Shown piece by piece: positions 51,542 through 61,062 of a DNA stretch of 64,000 nucleotides. The stretch lies in contig NZ_LMIK01000005.1 in NCBI RefSeq assembly GCF_001428685.1, positions 664,504 through 728,503 of the forward strand. Direction: 5' to 3'. The translations under genes and the position numbers were made by a program. The stretch's first letter is position 1. Each line of letters starts with the position of its first letter. Source of the stretch: Lysobacter sp. Root76 (GTDB taxonomy: Bacteria; Pseudomonadota; Gammaproteobacteria; Xanthomonadales; Xanthomonadaceae). The notes under the pieces are model-generated. The model searched no databases. It had not been told where the DNA came from and was given only the letters and a program-made list of their open reading frames with translations.

Positions 51542-52362
51542 GCGTACGCCTCCCGCGACGCCAGCGCCGTGTCCAGCGCAAAGACCGACTGAGCCACGAT
51601 CGCCTCCAGATTGCGCTGGTGCCATTCGCGTTCGAAAGCCACCGCTTCGACCTGCGGCGCCAGACAGGCCTCGATGTGGATCGCCGCGATACGCGCGTCG
51701 ATCGCCTGCGGTTCCGCCGTGGCGCGGATGGCCACGACCGCCGCCTGCAGCCGGTCCAGGTAGTGCACCGCGTGGTCGAGCGTCGCGGCCGGGAACCGGC
51801 CCATGTGTCCGCCGATCACCGTGCCGCGGCCGAACTGCCGCATCCGCACGATGGCCTGGCGCAGCAGGGCAGGGTCCGCCTTCGACAAATAGACGATGTT
51901 GCCGACGATGTTGTCGCCAGCGCAGACCAGATCGGCGCTGGGCACGTCCACGCTGACGTGGTCCATGGTCTTGCCAGGGTTGTGCACGAAACGCAGCTCG
52001 TGCGGCCCCCATCGCAGCGTCATAGCACTGTCGAACACGAGCCGCGGCTCGCGATAGAAGGCATCCACCCGCCGGTTCTGCGACAGGAAGGCGTGGCGAT
52101 GGTGGCGGTGCGCGATCGTCAACGCATCCGGGAACAGCGACATGCCGGCGAGGTGGTCGCTCATATAGTGGGTCGCCGCCACCGCGCGCACGGTCTTGCC
52201 CATCTCCTCGCACAGCACGCGCCGCAGCCATTGCGCGTCGTCCAAACTGGCGAGCGCATCGACCAGCAAGGCATCGTCGCCGTCGATGAAGGCCGTGGCG
52301 ACGGACTCGTACTCGTCGCCGACGAACATCAGCACATTGGGGACTATCTCTTCGACTCGCAT
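51538..52362 (-). CDS. Metallo-beta-lactamase-fold hydrolase, non-canonical metal motif
   Basis: 274 aa from the ATG at 52362 (an upstream ATG at 52392 would add ten residues). MBL fold with VRAVAATHYMSDHLAGMSLF, where HYMSDH replaces the usual HxHxDH (Tyr-Met-Ser in between, first and last His kept), and later His in RFVHNPGKTMDH and VIGGHMGRFP. Probably cytoplasmic. Divergent from the LysR gene, which likely regulates this pair. Confidence 0.8.
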   Translation of the reverse strand: MRVEEIVPNVLMFVGDEYESVATAFIDGDDALLVDALASLDDAQWLRRVLCEEMGKTVRAVAATHYMSDHLAGMSLFPDALTIAHRHHRHAFLSQNRRVDAFYREPRLVFDSAMTLRWGPHELRFVHNPGKTMDHVSVDVPSADLVCAGDNIVGNIVYLSKADPALLRQAIVRMRQFGRGTVIGGHMGRFPAATLDHAVHYLDRLQAAVVAIRATAEPQAIDARIAAIHIEACLAPQVEAVAFEREWHQRNLEAIVAQSVFALDTALASREAYA

Positions 52363-52439
52363 GCCGCTCGCCCATCGTTTCGATGCGGCCATCATTGCCA
52401 GCGCCGGCGGTGGCGACAAACGAGATGTTTTCGTCGTCG

Positions 52440-52456
52440 GGTTAGGAAAAGTAACC
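52440..52456. promoter_or_regulatory. LysR-type operator candidate GGTTA-N7-TAACC
   Basis: GGTTAGGAAAAGTAACC is a 5-bp-arm inverted repeat with the T-N11-A signature, in the intergenic region between the MBL pair and the LysR gene, 40 bp before the LysR start. Confidence 0.55.
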
Positions 52457-52495
52457 TGATAGGATGAGCCGGTCCTCCACTCCGGCGTAGCGACC

Positions 52496-53428
52496 GTGCA
52501 GCCCCGCCACCCAGCGCCGCTCAATGCACTGCGCGCCTTCGAAACGGCCGCGCGTTGCCTCAGTTTCCAGGCCGCGGCCACGCAGTTGTTCGTCACCCCG
52601 GCGGCGGTCAGTCATCAGGTGAAACGACTCGAGGCCTACCTGGGCGTCGAGTTGTTCCGTCGCGGCCACCGCGCCGTGGAACTGACGCCCGCGGGCGAGG
52701 CCCTGGCCGCATCCCTGAGCGACGTGTTCGCACAGCTCGATCTGGCGCTGAACCGTGCGACCGCGCCGAAGGCCGCGCACCTGCGCGTCAGCACCGTGGA
52801 GTCCTTCGCCGCGAAATGGCTCGCGCCGCGGCTGCACCGCTTTCATCGCGACTGCCCCGATCTCAAGCTGCGCATCGAAACCGGCAACGAGCCCACCGAT
52901 TTCTTCCGCGACGGCGTCGATGTCGCCATCCGCTATGGGCCCGGCGGCTACTCGGGCGTCGACGCCGAGCGGCTGATGGACGCGCCGGTGTTTCCGGTGT
53001 GCGCCCCTGCTTTGCGGAGCGACGTACAGCAGTCGCTGAAGGTCCCCGACGATCTGAGCCACCACACGCTGCTCCACGACGAAAGCGCCGCGGGCCGCCC
53101 CGGCGTGCCGGACTGGCGTGCGTGGCTGGACGCCTCGGGTACGAAGCGCGTGGATGCCTCCCGCGGCCCGGTCTTCGCCAGCATCTACCTGGCCCAGGAA
53201 GCCGCGGTCGCCGGGCACGGTGTCGCGCTGGGCGTCGCCCCGCTGGTCGAGGAAGACCTGCAGCGCGGCCGCCTCGTCCGACCGTTCGGCCCGGCGCTGG
53301 CCAACGCCTATGCGTTCTGGATCGTGCGCCGGCACGACGCCCAGGCCCATCCGGCCGTCGAAGCCTTCTGTCAGTGGCTGCGCAAAGAGGCGGCAGAACA
53401 GGATGCGCACGGCGCAAACGAAGACTGA
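52496..53428 (+). CDS. LysR family regulator (GcvA-like)
   Basis: 310 aa with GTG start at 52496. N-terminal APLNALRAFETAARCLSFQA and VTPAAVSHQVKRLEAYLG mark the GcvA/AmpR-type LysR branch. Substrate-binding domain about 90-300. Divergent from the MBL pair; GcvA/AmpR-type regulators often control hydrolase genes that lie divergently. Confidence 0.92.
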   Translation: MQPRHPAPLNALRAFETAARCLSFQAAATQLFVTPAAVSHQVKRLEAYLGVELFRRGHRAVELTPAGEALAASLSDVFAQLDLALNRATAPKAAHLRVSTVESFAAKWLAPRLHRFHRDCPDLKLRIETGNEPTDFFRDGVDVAIRYGPGGYSGVDAERLMDAPVFPVCAPALRSDVQQSLKVPDDLSHHTLLHDESAAGRPGVPDWRAWLDASGTKRVDASRGPVFASIYLAQEAAVAGHGVALGVAPLVEEDLQRGRLVRPFGPALANAYAFWIVRRHDAQAHPAVEAFCQWLRKEAAEQDAHGANED

Positions 53429-53449
53429 TACGCCCATCCCGCGCTTTGG

Positions 53450-53474
53450 GGTAGGAGCGGCATAAGCCGCGACC
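53450..53474. repeat. GTAG/REP-like element
   Basis: GGTAGGAGCGGC-ATAA-GCCGCGACC, single copy after the LysR gene, with one base changed relative to the pair at 6625/6697. A degenerate inverted half (GTCGCGGCTT) follows at about 53499. Confidence 0.75.
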
Positions 53475-53661
53475 GCGCAGCCAACCGAAGAGGGCGTAGT
53501 CGCGGCTTGCGTCACACCCTGCCGCCCCGTGCCACCCTATAAACTCACCGGACCAGAGCGTTCTGGCGCCAGCGATGCGATTCGTTTCCATTCGAGAGCG
53601 TCTTGCGAATCCCCGGTTCAAGCCAGTCGAAGCCGTTGCCTCCCACGACCAAGCGCACGCC

Positions 53662-54162
53662 ATGACCACCGCCCCCTTGAAGTCCCTGTTCGGCTACAAA
53701 GCCTGGGCCAACGCCGAGCTGTTCGCGCTCTTGGCCACGGTGCCGCCGGAGCACGCCGCTCCGCTGCATACCTGCATCCGCACGCTCAACCACGTTTATG
53801 TCACCGACAGTATTTTTCGCGCCCACCTGAGCGCCGCGTCGCGCCCGTTCGACGCGACCAACACGCAAGACACGCCCACCCTCCAACAGCTCCAGGCCGA
53901 CGTCCAAGCCACGGATGCCTGGTACCTGGCCTACGTCTCCGGCCTTACGGAGTCCGAATCCGCGCAAGTCCTGGACTTCCAGTTCACCGACGGCGACCGC
54001 GGCCGGATGTCCAGGGAAGAGATGCTGCTGCACGTCGTCACCCACGGCGGCTACCATCGCGGCAACGTCGGCGAAGTGCTCAAGTCCATCGCGATCGACC
54101 CGCCCCGCGACCTCTACACGAAGTTCCTGCACCAGAGCGAACCCGCTCGGCGCGGCGCATAG
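53662..54162 (+). CDS. DinB family protein
   Basis: 166 aa from the ATG at 53662. Four-helix-bundle DinB/YfiT type; first helix LFGYKAWANAELFALLATVP, metal His in CIRTLNHVYVTD and HxxxH in LHVVTHGGYHRGNVGEV, completing a three-histidine metal site. Members include bacillithiol- or mycothiol-dependent enzymes and damage-inducible proteins; the activity is unknown here. Confidence 0.88.
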   Translation: MTTAPLKSLFGYKAWANAELFALLATVPPEHAAPLHTCIRTLNHVYVTDSIFRAHLSAASRPFDATNTQDTPTLQQLQADVQATDAWYLAYVSGLTESESAQVLDFQFTDGDRGRMSREEMLLHVVTHGGYHRGNVGEVLKSIAIDPPRDLYTKFLHQSEPARRGA

Positions 54163-54225
54163 GCGTTCGCCCAGCCGGCGCTGCTTTGCGATCGGGCTTA
54201 ACTCATCGCGCCACGGAGACACCGC

Positions 54226-54531
54226 ATGCAAACCGGAAACCTGTTCGCCGATGCGCAGCCGCCGGTTCAAGGCGAGCGCTTCGAAGCGCTGCTCAGCCAC
54301 AAGAACCTCGTCATCGAGCGCATCGTCAGCTCCGCGGACATTACGCCGACGCAGTACGTGCAGACTCAGGACGAGTGGGTGGCGATGATCCAAGGGGAGG
54401 CGACGCTCGAAGTGGCCGGCGCGCTAGTCGAGCTGCGTACCGGCGATTACCTGTTCCTGCCCGCCGGCACGCCCCACACCGTGCGCCGCGTGTCGGAAGG
54501 CGCGCTTTGGCTGGCCGTCCACCTGCACTGA
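54226..54531 (+). CDS. Small cupin-domain protein
   Basis: 101 aa, single cupin barrel. Motif 2 is preserved (LPAGTPHTVRRV), but motif 1 has QTQDEWVAMIQGEATLE, in which the usual two histidines are replaced, so metal binding may be altered. Possibly a regulatory or small-molecule-binding cupin. Between DinB and VOC genes on the same strand. Confidence 0.82.
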   Translation: MQTGNLFADAQPPVQGERFEALLSHKNLVIERIVSSADITPTQYVQTQDEWVAMIQGEATLEVAGALVELRTGDYLFLPAGTPHTVRRVSEGALWLAVHLH

Positions 54532-54595
54532 TTCCTGGCGCTTACGCAGGCCACCTTGGCTTAGGCGCCATCCTCATGTCCGTCGGAGAGAAGCC

Positions 54596-54976
54596 ATGCA
54601 CCATTCCCGACTCTGCGCGTTGCTGATCGATTGCAACACTGCCGATATCGACCAGGCGGCCAAGTTCTGGGCCGAAGCCCTGGGCCGTCCCTTGGACCCG
54701 GACCATCCGGGCACGCGCGGCAATTACCGCATGCTGGAAACGCCGCAAGACGAGCCCATCGTGCAAATCCAGCGCGTCGACCACGAGAGCCGGGTGCACC
54801 TGGATATCGAAACCGACGACATCCCCGCCGAAGTCGCCCGCTTGGAAACCTTGGGCGCGCAGGTAGTCGAGCGCCTGGAGCGCTGGGTCGTCATGCAGGC
54901 GCCCACGGGGCAACGGTTCTGCGTCGTCCGTGTCCAGCGCCCGGGGTTTCCCAAGAACGCAACGCTCTGGCCATGA
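54596..54976 (+). CDS. VOC/glyoxalase-like domain protein
   Basis: 126 aa, one glyoxalase/bleomycin-resistance-like domain: LCALLIDCNTADIDQAAKFW at the start, HLDIETDDIPAEVARLETLG and VMQAPTGQRFCVVRV at the end. May bind a metal and a small molecule or confer resistance; the substrate is unknown. Confidence 0.85.
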   Translation: MHHSRLCALLIDCNTADIDQAAKFWAEALGRPLDPDHPGTRGNYRMLETPQDEPIVQIQRVDHESRVHLDIETDDIPAEVARLETLGAQVVERLERWVVMQAPTGQRFCVVRVQRPGFPKNATLWP

Positions 54977-55027
54977 TGGGGCGCGCGTGCCGGACGTAGT
55001 AGGCACTGGCCACCAGGCGAGACGCGA

Positions 55028-55381
55028 CTACGCTTGACCGAACGCCGCCAAGAACAGCAACAGAAACGCAACCACCGCCGCGGAGGCGTGGGCCGCGACC
55101 AGCCACGCCGGCAACAGCCGTTGCCGCCATTTGTACGCCAGGCTCATCACCGCGCCGCCGGCGGCGGCCAGCAGGAACAACACCAGTGCCAGAGTCGCCA
55201 TCGGCGGGACCGCCAAGGTGCAGATGGCATAGACCAGCAGCGTCAAACCCGACGCGGCCAGCAGCCCATGCAGCATCGCCAGCCAGGCCGGCGGGTTTTG
55301 TTTGGTGGTGAAACGGATGATCGCCATGAGCAGTCCGCCCAAAGCGGTGATCGCCAGCAGGATGGTCGCGGTCTGGAGCAT
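55028..55381 (-). CDS. Small multi-helix membrane protein
   Basis: 117 aa, four hydrophobic segments (ATILLAITALGGLLMAIIRF, LHGLLAASGLTLLVYAICTL, ATLALVLFLLAAAGGAVMSL, VAAHASAAVVAFLLLFLAAF). No family recognised with certainty. It lies downstream of the sorbosone-type dehydrogenase gene on the same strand, separated by 103 bp. Confidence 0.7.
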   Translation of the reverse strand: MLQTATILLAITALGGLLMAIIRFTTKQNPPAWLAMLHGLLAASGLTLLVYAICTLAVPPMATLALVLFLLAAAGGAVMSLAYKWRQRLLPAWLVAAHASAAVVAFLLLFLAAFGQA

Positions 55382-55484
55382 GGTCGTGATCCTCTAGGGG
55401 GCAAACAACCGGGTGGTTGTCGATGAGATACCGGTGCGGAACCGTCGCTGGTGCAGCCGATCCGGCGACGCATTCCCGAAAACA

Positions 55485-56819
55485 TCAACGCGCCGGCACC
55501 ACCCGCCACACCACGTTGCCGACGTCGTCGGCCACCAGCACGGCACCGTGCTTGTCGACCACGACGCCGACCGGACGTCCGCGCGCCTGTCCCTGTTCGT
55601 CCAGAAAGCCGGTGAGCACGTCCTCGATCGGGCCGGCGGGCCGGCCGTTCGCGAACGGTACGAACGCCAGCTTGTAGCCGCTGGGCGGTTTGCGGTTCCA
55701 CGAGCCGTGCAGGCCGATGAAGGCGCCGTTGGCGTAGCGCTCAGGCAGCAGCTTGCCGTCGTAGAACGCCAGGCCCAGCGCGGCGACGTGCGCGCCCAGC
55801 GCATAGTCGGGTGCGATCGCCTTGGCCACCAGCGCCGGGTCCTGCGGCTGCACGCGGGTATCGACATGCGCGCCGTAGTAACTGTACGGCCAGCCATAGA
55901 ACGCCCCGTCGCGTACCGAGGTGAGGTAATCGGGCACGAGGTCGCTGCCCAGCTCGTCGCGCTCGTTCGCCACCGCCCACAGGGCGCCGCTCTGCGGTTG
56001 CCAGGCCAGGCCGACGGGATTGCGCAGGCCGCTGGCGTAGATGCGCCCCTGGCCGGTTTTGATGTCGATCTCGTGGATCGCGGCGCGGCCGGCTTCGATG
56101 TCCATGCCGTTCTCGCCGATGTTGCTGTTCGATCCGACGCCGACATACAGCTTGCTGCCGTCGCGGCTGGCGAGCAGGCTCTTGGTCCAATGGTGATTGC
56201 GCGGAGCGCCGGGCAGATCCGTCAGCTTCGCCGGCGTCGCGTCGATGCGCGTGTCGCCGCTGCGGTACGGCGCATGCACGATCGCGTCGGCATTGGCTAC
56301 GTAGAACTCGTCGCCGACCAGGGCCATGCCGAACGGCGACATCAGGTTCTGCAGGAACACGCTGCGGGTCTCCGCCACCCCGTCGCCATCGGCATCGCGC
56401 AACAGGGTGATGCGGTTCGCGCTGGGCGCCGCGGCGCCGGCCTTGGCGAAGGCCGATTTCATGAACATGCCGCGGATCGGATTCGCCGGCGGGTCGGGCG
56501 TAGGCGGGCGGTTGGTTTCCGCGACCAGCACATCGCCGTTGGGCAGCACGTACAACCAGCGCGGGTGGTCCAGCCCGGACGCGAATGCGTTGACCGATAG
56601 CCCGGGCGCCGGCGTCGGCGTCGGCGTCGCGCCGGCGGACCAGCCGACGGCCTTCGCCACTTTGACGGTGGGAACGAGCGAGCGCGTCGGTTCGGGCAGC
56701 GTGGGGTTCGGCCCGGTGTCGGCTTTGGCCGCCAGACGGGCGGACCCGCCGCAGCCGGCGACGGCGAACAGCGACAGCGCGTACGCGGTCGCGCGTGCGA
56801 GGGCTAGTACGCGAAGCAT
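55485..56819 (-). CDS. Sorbosone-dehydrogenase-like beta-propeller lipoprotein
   Basis: 444 aa from the ATG at 56819 with GGAGG upstream. Lipobox in [11 protein letters not shown] predicts lipoprotein export. A Thr/Pro-rich linker (about 60-75) leads to a six-bladed GDH/NHL-type propeller: [40 protein letters not shown] and [20 protein letters not shown] match the PQQ-dependent soluble glucose/sorbosone dehydrogenase family. May oxidise aldoses in the periplasm; bacterial sorbosone-dehydrogenase annotations often lack proof of PQQ use. Confidence 0.88.
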   Translation of the reverse strand: MLRVLALARATAYALSLFAVAGCGGSARLAAKADTGPNPTLPEPTRSLVPTVKVAKAVGWSAGATPTPTPAPGLSVNAFASGLDHPRWLYVLPNGDVLVAETNRPPTPDPPANPIRGMFMKSAFAKAGAAAPSANRITLLRDADGDGVAETRSVFLQNLMSPFGMALVGDEFYVANADAIVHAPYRSGDTRIDATPAKLTDLPGAPRNHHWTKSLLASRDGSKLYVGVGSNSNIGENGMDIEAGRAAIHEIDIKTGQGRIYASGLRNPVGLAWQPQSGALWAVANERDELGSDLVPDYLTSVRDGAFYGWPYSYYGAHVDTRVQPQDPALVAKAIAPDYALGAHVAALGLAFYDGKLLPERYANGAFIGLHGSWNRKPPSGYKLAFVPFANGRPAGPIEDVLTGFLDEQGQARGRPVGVVVDKHGAVLVADDVGNVVWRVVPAR

Positions 56820-57432
56820 GGCGGCCTCCTTCGAGGCAGCGAAGCCGAGACGGCCGCAGCCTCTGTGCGGAGTGTCCGACGGGCGCAATGAAGTCGGTGT
56901 GACCTCGTGTGTGCGAAGTGAAGGCTGCGTCGCAGCGACAGTTCACCCGATGCATGACGTTCATTGCGCTGCAACGACCATGCCGCAGGGTCTCCCGTGT
57001 GCATTCCGGCAGCGAGCGATCGAGGGTTTCGTCCGAAGCGAAGCGTTCATCGCGTCGATCGGTTGAAGGCCGCCTGCGCGCCTTAACGCACTAAATGGGG
57101 CGTCTCTCACGCCGAGCGTCGGTATCGCAGCGCTGGGCGCAACACCGCGATGACCTGTCGCCGCCGCTTCCCGCGTTGATTGGATTACACAGGGACAGTG
57201 CATCAGCCATGGAGGCTTGCGCCGAGTAACCGCGCCAATCGTAGTGCCATCGTCGCTCCGCCGACGATGTCGTCCGCAGTACGCATCGGGTCGACAGACC
57301 AATACCCCCGCTGTGCATTCAAGACCGGCCCCTTGCCCGGAAGGGCGGGCCGCGTCGTCCCTATCCGAATCGTCGGGTAGCGACGATCGACGCCTGTCGC
57401 CAGGCGAATCGCAACATCATGGAGAAAGGATC
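56820..57432. other. 613-bp divergent gap upstream of the subtilisin gene
   Basis: Several short overlapping open frames occur on both strands, none with a ribosome-binding site, family match or normal third-position GC pattern. The region should hold promoters for the beta-propeller lipoprotein and the protease; I could not assign -35/-10 elements. GAGAAAGG at 57422 is the ribosome-binding site of the protease. Confidence 0.5.
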
Positions 57433-59772
57433 ATGGAAAGAGCAATGGACAAGCCCATCGGACGCGTACGGATAACGCCGCAACGACGAGGCAATAAAGT
57501 CATCACCTGGGTCGCCTGCGGTCTGTTCGCCGCGATGCTGCCGCTGGGCGCGATGGCCCAGACGCAACTGGCGCCGCTGATCAACGAGAACGCGCCCAAG
57601 CGCATACCGGGCCAGTACATCGTGGTCTTCAAACAAGGAGTGGCCAAGGCCACCGTGCAGTCGTCGCAGGAACGCGTACGCCTGCTCGGCGGCAAGATCG
57701 GCTATACCTACAGCGCCGCGCTGCGCGGCTTCAGCGCGACCCTGCCGGACAACGCCGTGCGCAGCCTGCGCGAGCGGCCCGACGTCGCCTACATCGAAGT
57801 CGACCAGGTGGGCGATCTCAACGTCGTCCAGAACAATCCGCCGGCCGGCCTGGACCGCACCAGCGAACGCCTGCTGCCGCTGGACCTGCGCTACACCTAC
57901 AGCGAAACCGGCAACAACGTGCATGTGTACGTGATCGACACCGGCATCCGCCCGACCCACAACGAAATGGTCGGCCGCGTCTCCGGCGGCACCAACACCA
58001 TGAACCTCGCCGCCGGCACCGGCGACTGCCACGGTCACGGCACCCACGTCGCCGGCACCATCGGCGGCACCACCTTCGGCATCGCCAAACAAGCGCTGCT
58101 GCATCCGGTGCGCGCCGGCGACTGCGCCAACACCTACCTGGCGCCGGTCATCGCGGCGGTGGATTGGGTGACGGCCAACCGCGTGCTGCCCGCGGTCGCC
58201 AACCTCAGCTCCGGCTTCTCGCCCAGCCCGACCCTGGACACCGCGATCGCCAACTCGGTCGCCTCCGGCGTCACCTACGCCGTCGCCGCCGGCAACAACA
58301 ACGGCGACGCCTGCAACATCTCGCCGGCGCGCGCACCCGCGGCCATCACGGTGGGTGCTATCAACCCGACCAGCGACACCCGCGCCAGCTTCTCCAACTG
58401 GGGCACCTGCGTCGACCTGTTCGCACCGGGCGTGAACACCTTGTCGGCGGGCATCGCCAACGACGCCGCGACCATGGTCATGTCGGGTACCTCGATGGCG
58501 TCGCCGCACGTGGCCGGCGTGGCCGCGCGCTACCTGCAGATCCACCCGGCAGCGACGCCGGCGGCGGTCTGGGCCGCGATCCACAACGCCGACAACACCG
58601 CCGCCACGCCGCTGTGGCCCGGCGTCATCAACCCCGGCGCCGGTTCGCCGAACGAGCAACTGCACTACGGCTCGCTCAACGACGGCTTCAACGACGGCGA
58701 CCCACACATCACCACCGTCAACGGCCTGCACTACGACTTCCAGCCCGGCGGTGAGTTCGTCGCCCTGCTCGGCAACATGGGCATGGAAGTCCAGACCCGC
58801 CAGACCGTCGTCCCCAGCGCGCCGTGGGTCAGCGTCAACACCGCCATCGCCGCGCGCGTGGGCAGCTACCGCGTCACCTGGGTGCCCAACCTCAGCGGCG
58901 TGCCGGACCCCACCGGCCTGCAGCTGCGCGTCAACGGCGCGCTGGTCAGTCCCGGCCCGGGCGGCATCGCCCTCGGCGTCGGCGGCCGCGTCAGCAAGTA
59001 CGGCAGCGACGGCCTCCAGATCGACTTCCCCGACGGCACCACGCTGATCGCTACCTCCAACTGGTGGTCCAACCAGAGCCAGTGGTACATCAACGTGCGT
59101 GCGTACCACACGCCCGCCACCGAAGGCATCATGGGCGTGCTGACGGCCAACGAATGGAACCGCCCGGGCTTCGTCGATTCGTGGCGCGTCACCGACAAGA
59201 CCTCGCTGTTCGACTACGCCAAGGAAGACTCGACCGGCAACTACCGCAAGGATCCCTTCCCGGAAGACAAGATCCCGCCGATGAAGCCCGAAAACGTCGA
59301 GCTGGCGCGCCGCGTCTGCGAACCGCTGCAAGACCGCCAGATCCGCGGCGATTGCGAGTTCGACGTCGGCACCACCGGCGATGAGATCTTCGCCAAGAGC
59401 GCCCAGGTCAGTCAGGACGTGCAACTGGGCGGCACCAAGACCTCGCTGGGCGCCAACAGCAAGGGCGACAGCCTGATCCTGACCGCCACCGTCGCGCGTC
59501 TGGCCCGCGGCCAGGAAGTGCCCACCGGCGGCGTGCGCCTGCTGATCGACGGCAAGGACATCGCCGAAGGCGTCAGGCTGGACAAGGCCGGTCGCGCCAG
59601 CTGGTCCGTGTCGCCCGACGCCATCGCCGGCCAGCGCGTGGTCGCCGAGTACGTGCCCGCCAAGGACAGCCCGTTCCTGGCCAGCACCAGCGGCGCCCTG
59701 GAATACGGCCGCGACGCCAAGCGCGCCAGCAACCCGCTGGCCGACCCGGCGTATCGCCGCCTGTCGAAGTAA
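57433..59772 (+). CDS. Secreted subtilisin-like (S8) protease with inhibitor-I9 pro-domain and VWD-like domain
   Basis: 779 aa from the ATG at 57433. Signal peptide (VITWVACGLFAAMLPLGAMA), I9 pro-peptide (about 55-125; IPGQYIVVFKQGVAKATVQ), then peptidase S8: Asp in VYVIDTGIRPTHNE, His in GHGTHVAGTIGG, oxyanion Asn in AVAAGNNNGDAC and Ser in SGTSMASPHVAGVAAR. At about 435-610 follows a von Willebrand D-like domain starting DGDPHITTVNGLHYDFQPGG. C-terminal region about 650-779 looks like an Ig-like beta sandwich (GVRLLIDGKDIAEGVRLDKA). Extracellular; typical for predatory/lytic soil bacteria. Confidence 0.92.
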   Translation: MERAMDKPIGRVRITPQRRGNKVITWVACGLFAAMLPLGAMAQTQLAPLINENAPKRIPGQYIVVFKQGVAKATVQSSQERVRLLGGKIGYTYSAALRGFSATLPDNAVRSLRERPDVAYIEVDQVGDLNVVQNNPPAGLDRTSERLLPLDLRYTYSETGNNVHVYVIDTGIRPTHNEMVGRVSGGTNTMNLAAGTGDCHGHGTHVAGTIGGTTFGIAKQALLHPVRAGDCANTYLAPVIAAVDWVTANRVLPAVANLSSGFSPSPTLDTAIANSVASGVTYAVAAGNNNGDACNISPARAPAAITVGAINPTSDTRASFSNWGTCVDLFAPGVNTLSAGIANDAATMVMSGTSMASPHVAGVAARYLQIHPAATPAAVWAAIHNADNTAATPLWPGVINPGAGSPNEQLHYGSLNDGFNDGDPHITTVNGLHYDFQPGGEFVALLGNMGMEVQTRQTVVPSAPWVSVNTAIAARVGSYRVTWVPNLSGVPDPTGLQLRVNGALVSPGPGGIALGVGGRVSKYGSDGLQIDFPDGTTLIATSNWWSNQSQWYINVRAYHTPATEGIMGVLTANEWNRPGFVDSWRVTDKTSLFDYAKEDSTGNYRKDPFPEDKIPPMKPENVELARRVCEPLQDRQIRGDCEFDVGTTGDEIFAKSAQVSQDVQLGGTKTSLGANSKGDSLILTATVARLARGQEVPTGGVRLLIDGKDIAEGVRLDKAGRASWSVSPDAIAGQRVVAEYVPAKDSPFLASTSGALEYGRDAKRASNPLADPAYRRLSK

Positions 59773-59832
59773 ACCGATGAAACAGCCCGGCTGCAGCCGC
59801 ACCGGGTGAGGTAACTCCGCAATCACGGGGAC

Positions 59833-59869
59833 GCCCGGGCATCGCCGACCCAATCGGTGGTGCCCGGGC
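59833..59869 (+). terminator. Hairpin downstream of subtilisin gene
   Basis: GCCCGGGCA and TGCCCGGGC pair perfectly, extended by further pairs around a 7-nt loop, followed by a short T-rich stretch (ATTTGCGTTT). It is 60 bp after the stop codon. Confidence 0.5.
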
Positions 59870-60047
59870 ATTTGCGTTTAGGCGGCCGATATTCCCGGAG
59901 GACGACACCCCGCCCACCTCCTGACCCCACCCCGAAACCGGGCGTATGATGGCCCGGCCCGCTGCGAACGGACCCGGGGGCAAGCGGAGTCCGCCGGTAG
60001 GCGCAGTACGCATGAAACGCCGATCCACCCTTCAGGGAGGAAGTGGA

Positions 60048-61001
60048 ATGTTCAAGCGATTCGTGGAGTTCTTCCGTAACGACCCGCCGCCGGCCCAACC
60101 GCCCGCGCCCGGCGCCCCGCAACAGCCGCAACAGGCGCAGCCCCATCAGGCCGCCGTGCCGCCGGTGCAGGCCGCGCCGCCACCCGCGCCGCCACCCGCC
60201 GCTGCCGCGTTGCCGTTCGATCACGCCGACCCGCGCTTCGCGCTGGATGCCGCCGGTCAGCAAAAATTGAAAGCCCTCAGCGAGAACGAACGCCAGGACC
60301 TGGTGGCCGCGCTCAAGCAACCGCAGGACTACATCAACGCGAGCGGCATGACCCTGCAGCAGCTGATGGACCTGCCGGACAAAGACCGGCCGGGCCTGCT
60401 GCAGGCCAGCCAGCGCTTCGGCACGCTCCAGCAGGACGACCGCGCCGCCATCCTGCAGTCGCTCAACGACCCGCACAGCTTCACCAGCCTGGCCGGCATG
60501 GACGTGTGCGACATCATGCGGATGCCCGACAAAGAGCGGCCCATGCTGGTGAAGCAAAGCAACGACTTCTCCGCCAAGACCCACGACAAATGGGGCGCCG
60601 GGCAACGCACCGACCAAGAGGCCCAAGCGCTCGGCGATCAGCTATTCAGCAAGAACATGCTGCACATGTACGGCACCATAGGCTTCAGCAACCAAGTCCC
60701 CTTGAACGAAACCGCGCGTTATCAATACGCCTTCGTCAACGCGTTGCAGCAGGGATTCCAAGTGCCGGACCTGCCGCCGGACCTCGATCTGTCGAAGGTG
60801 GGCAGGCGCGAAGCCGAACCCCTGCGCGTGGCCCTGCGCGAGAGCCCCGTCAAACAGTTCGTGCAGACCGCGCAAACCTTCGGCACCAACCTGGGCGTGG
60901 AGCAGACCATGGTCGGCCGCGGCGTGGATACCACCGAGCAGCAAAGAACCCAAGCGCCGGAGCAGCAGAAGCCCATAGCGGCCCCCAGCCACGCCAAATA
61001 G
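60048..61001 (+). CDS. Unknown protein with Pro/Gln-rich N-terminus
   Basis: 317 aa from the ATG at 60048 with AGGGAGGAAG upstream. Family not recognised. No signal peptide; N-terminal MFKRFVEFFRND then a Pro/Ala/Gln-rich stretch (about 14-60) and an all-alpha region with three similar motifs (QQLMDLPDKDRPGLLQ; DIMRMPDKERPMLV), i.e. an internal repeat of about 45 residues with an M/L-PDK(D/E)RP core. The C-terminus is Gln/Glu-rich. A repeat-based protein-binding role is possible. Confidence 0.72.
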   Translation: MFKRFVEFFRNDPPPAQPPAPGAPQQPQQAQPHQAAVPPVQAAPPPAPPPAAAALPFDHADPRFALDAAGQQKLKALSENERQDLVAALKQPQDYINASGMTLQQLMDLPDKDRPGLLQASQRFGTLQQDDRAAILQSLNDPHSFTSLAGMDVCDIMRMPDKERPMLVKQSNDFSAKTHDKWGAGQRTDQEAQALGDQLFSKNMLHMYGTIGFSNQVPLNETARYQYAFVNALQQGFQVPDLPPDLDLSKVGRREAEPLRVALRESPVKQFVQTAQTFGTNLGVEQTMVGRGVDTTEQQRTQAPEQQKPIAAPSHAK

Positions 61002-61062
61002 CGCGGCGCGTGACCGCCCGTTTCGTTTCGTCCAGTTCAGGCGTCAGCCAAAGGAGCGATCG

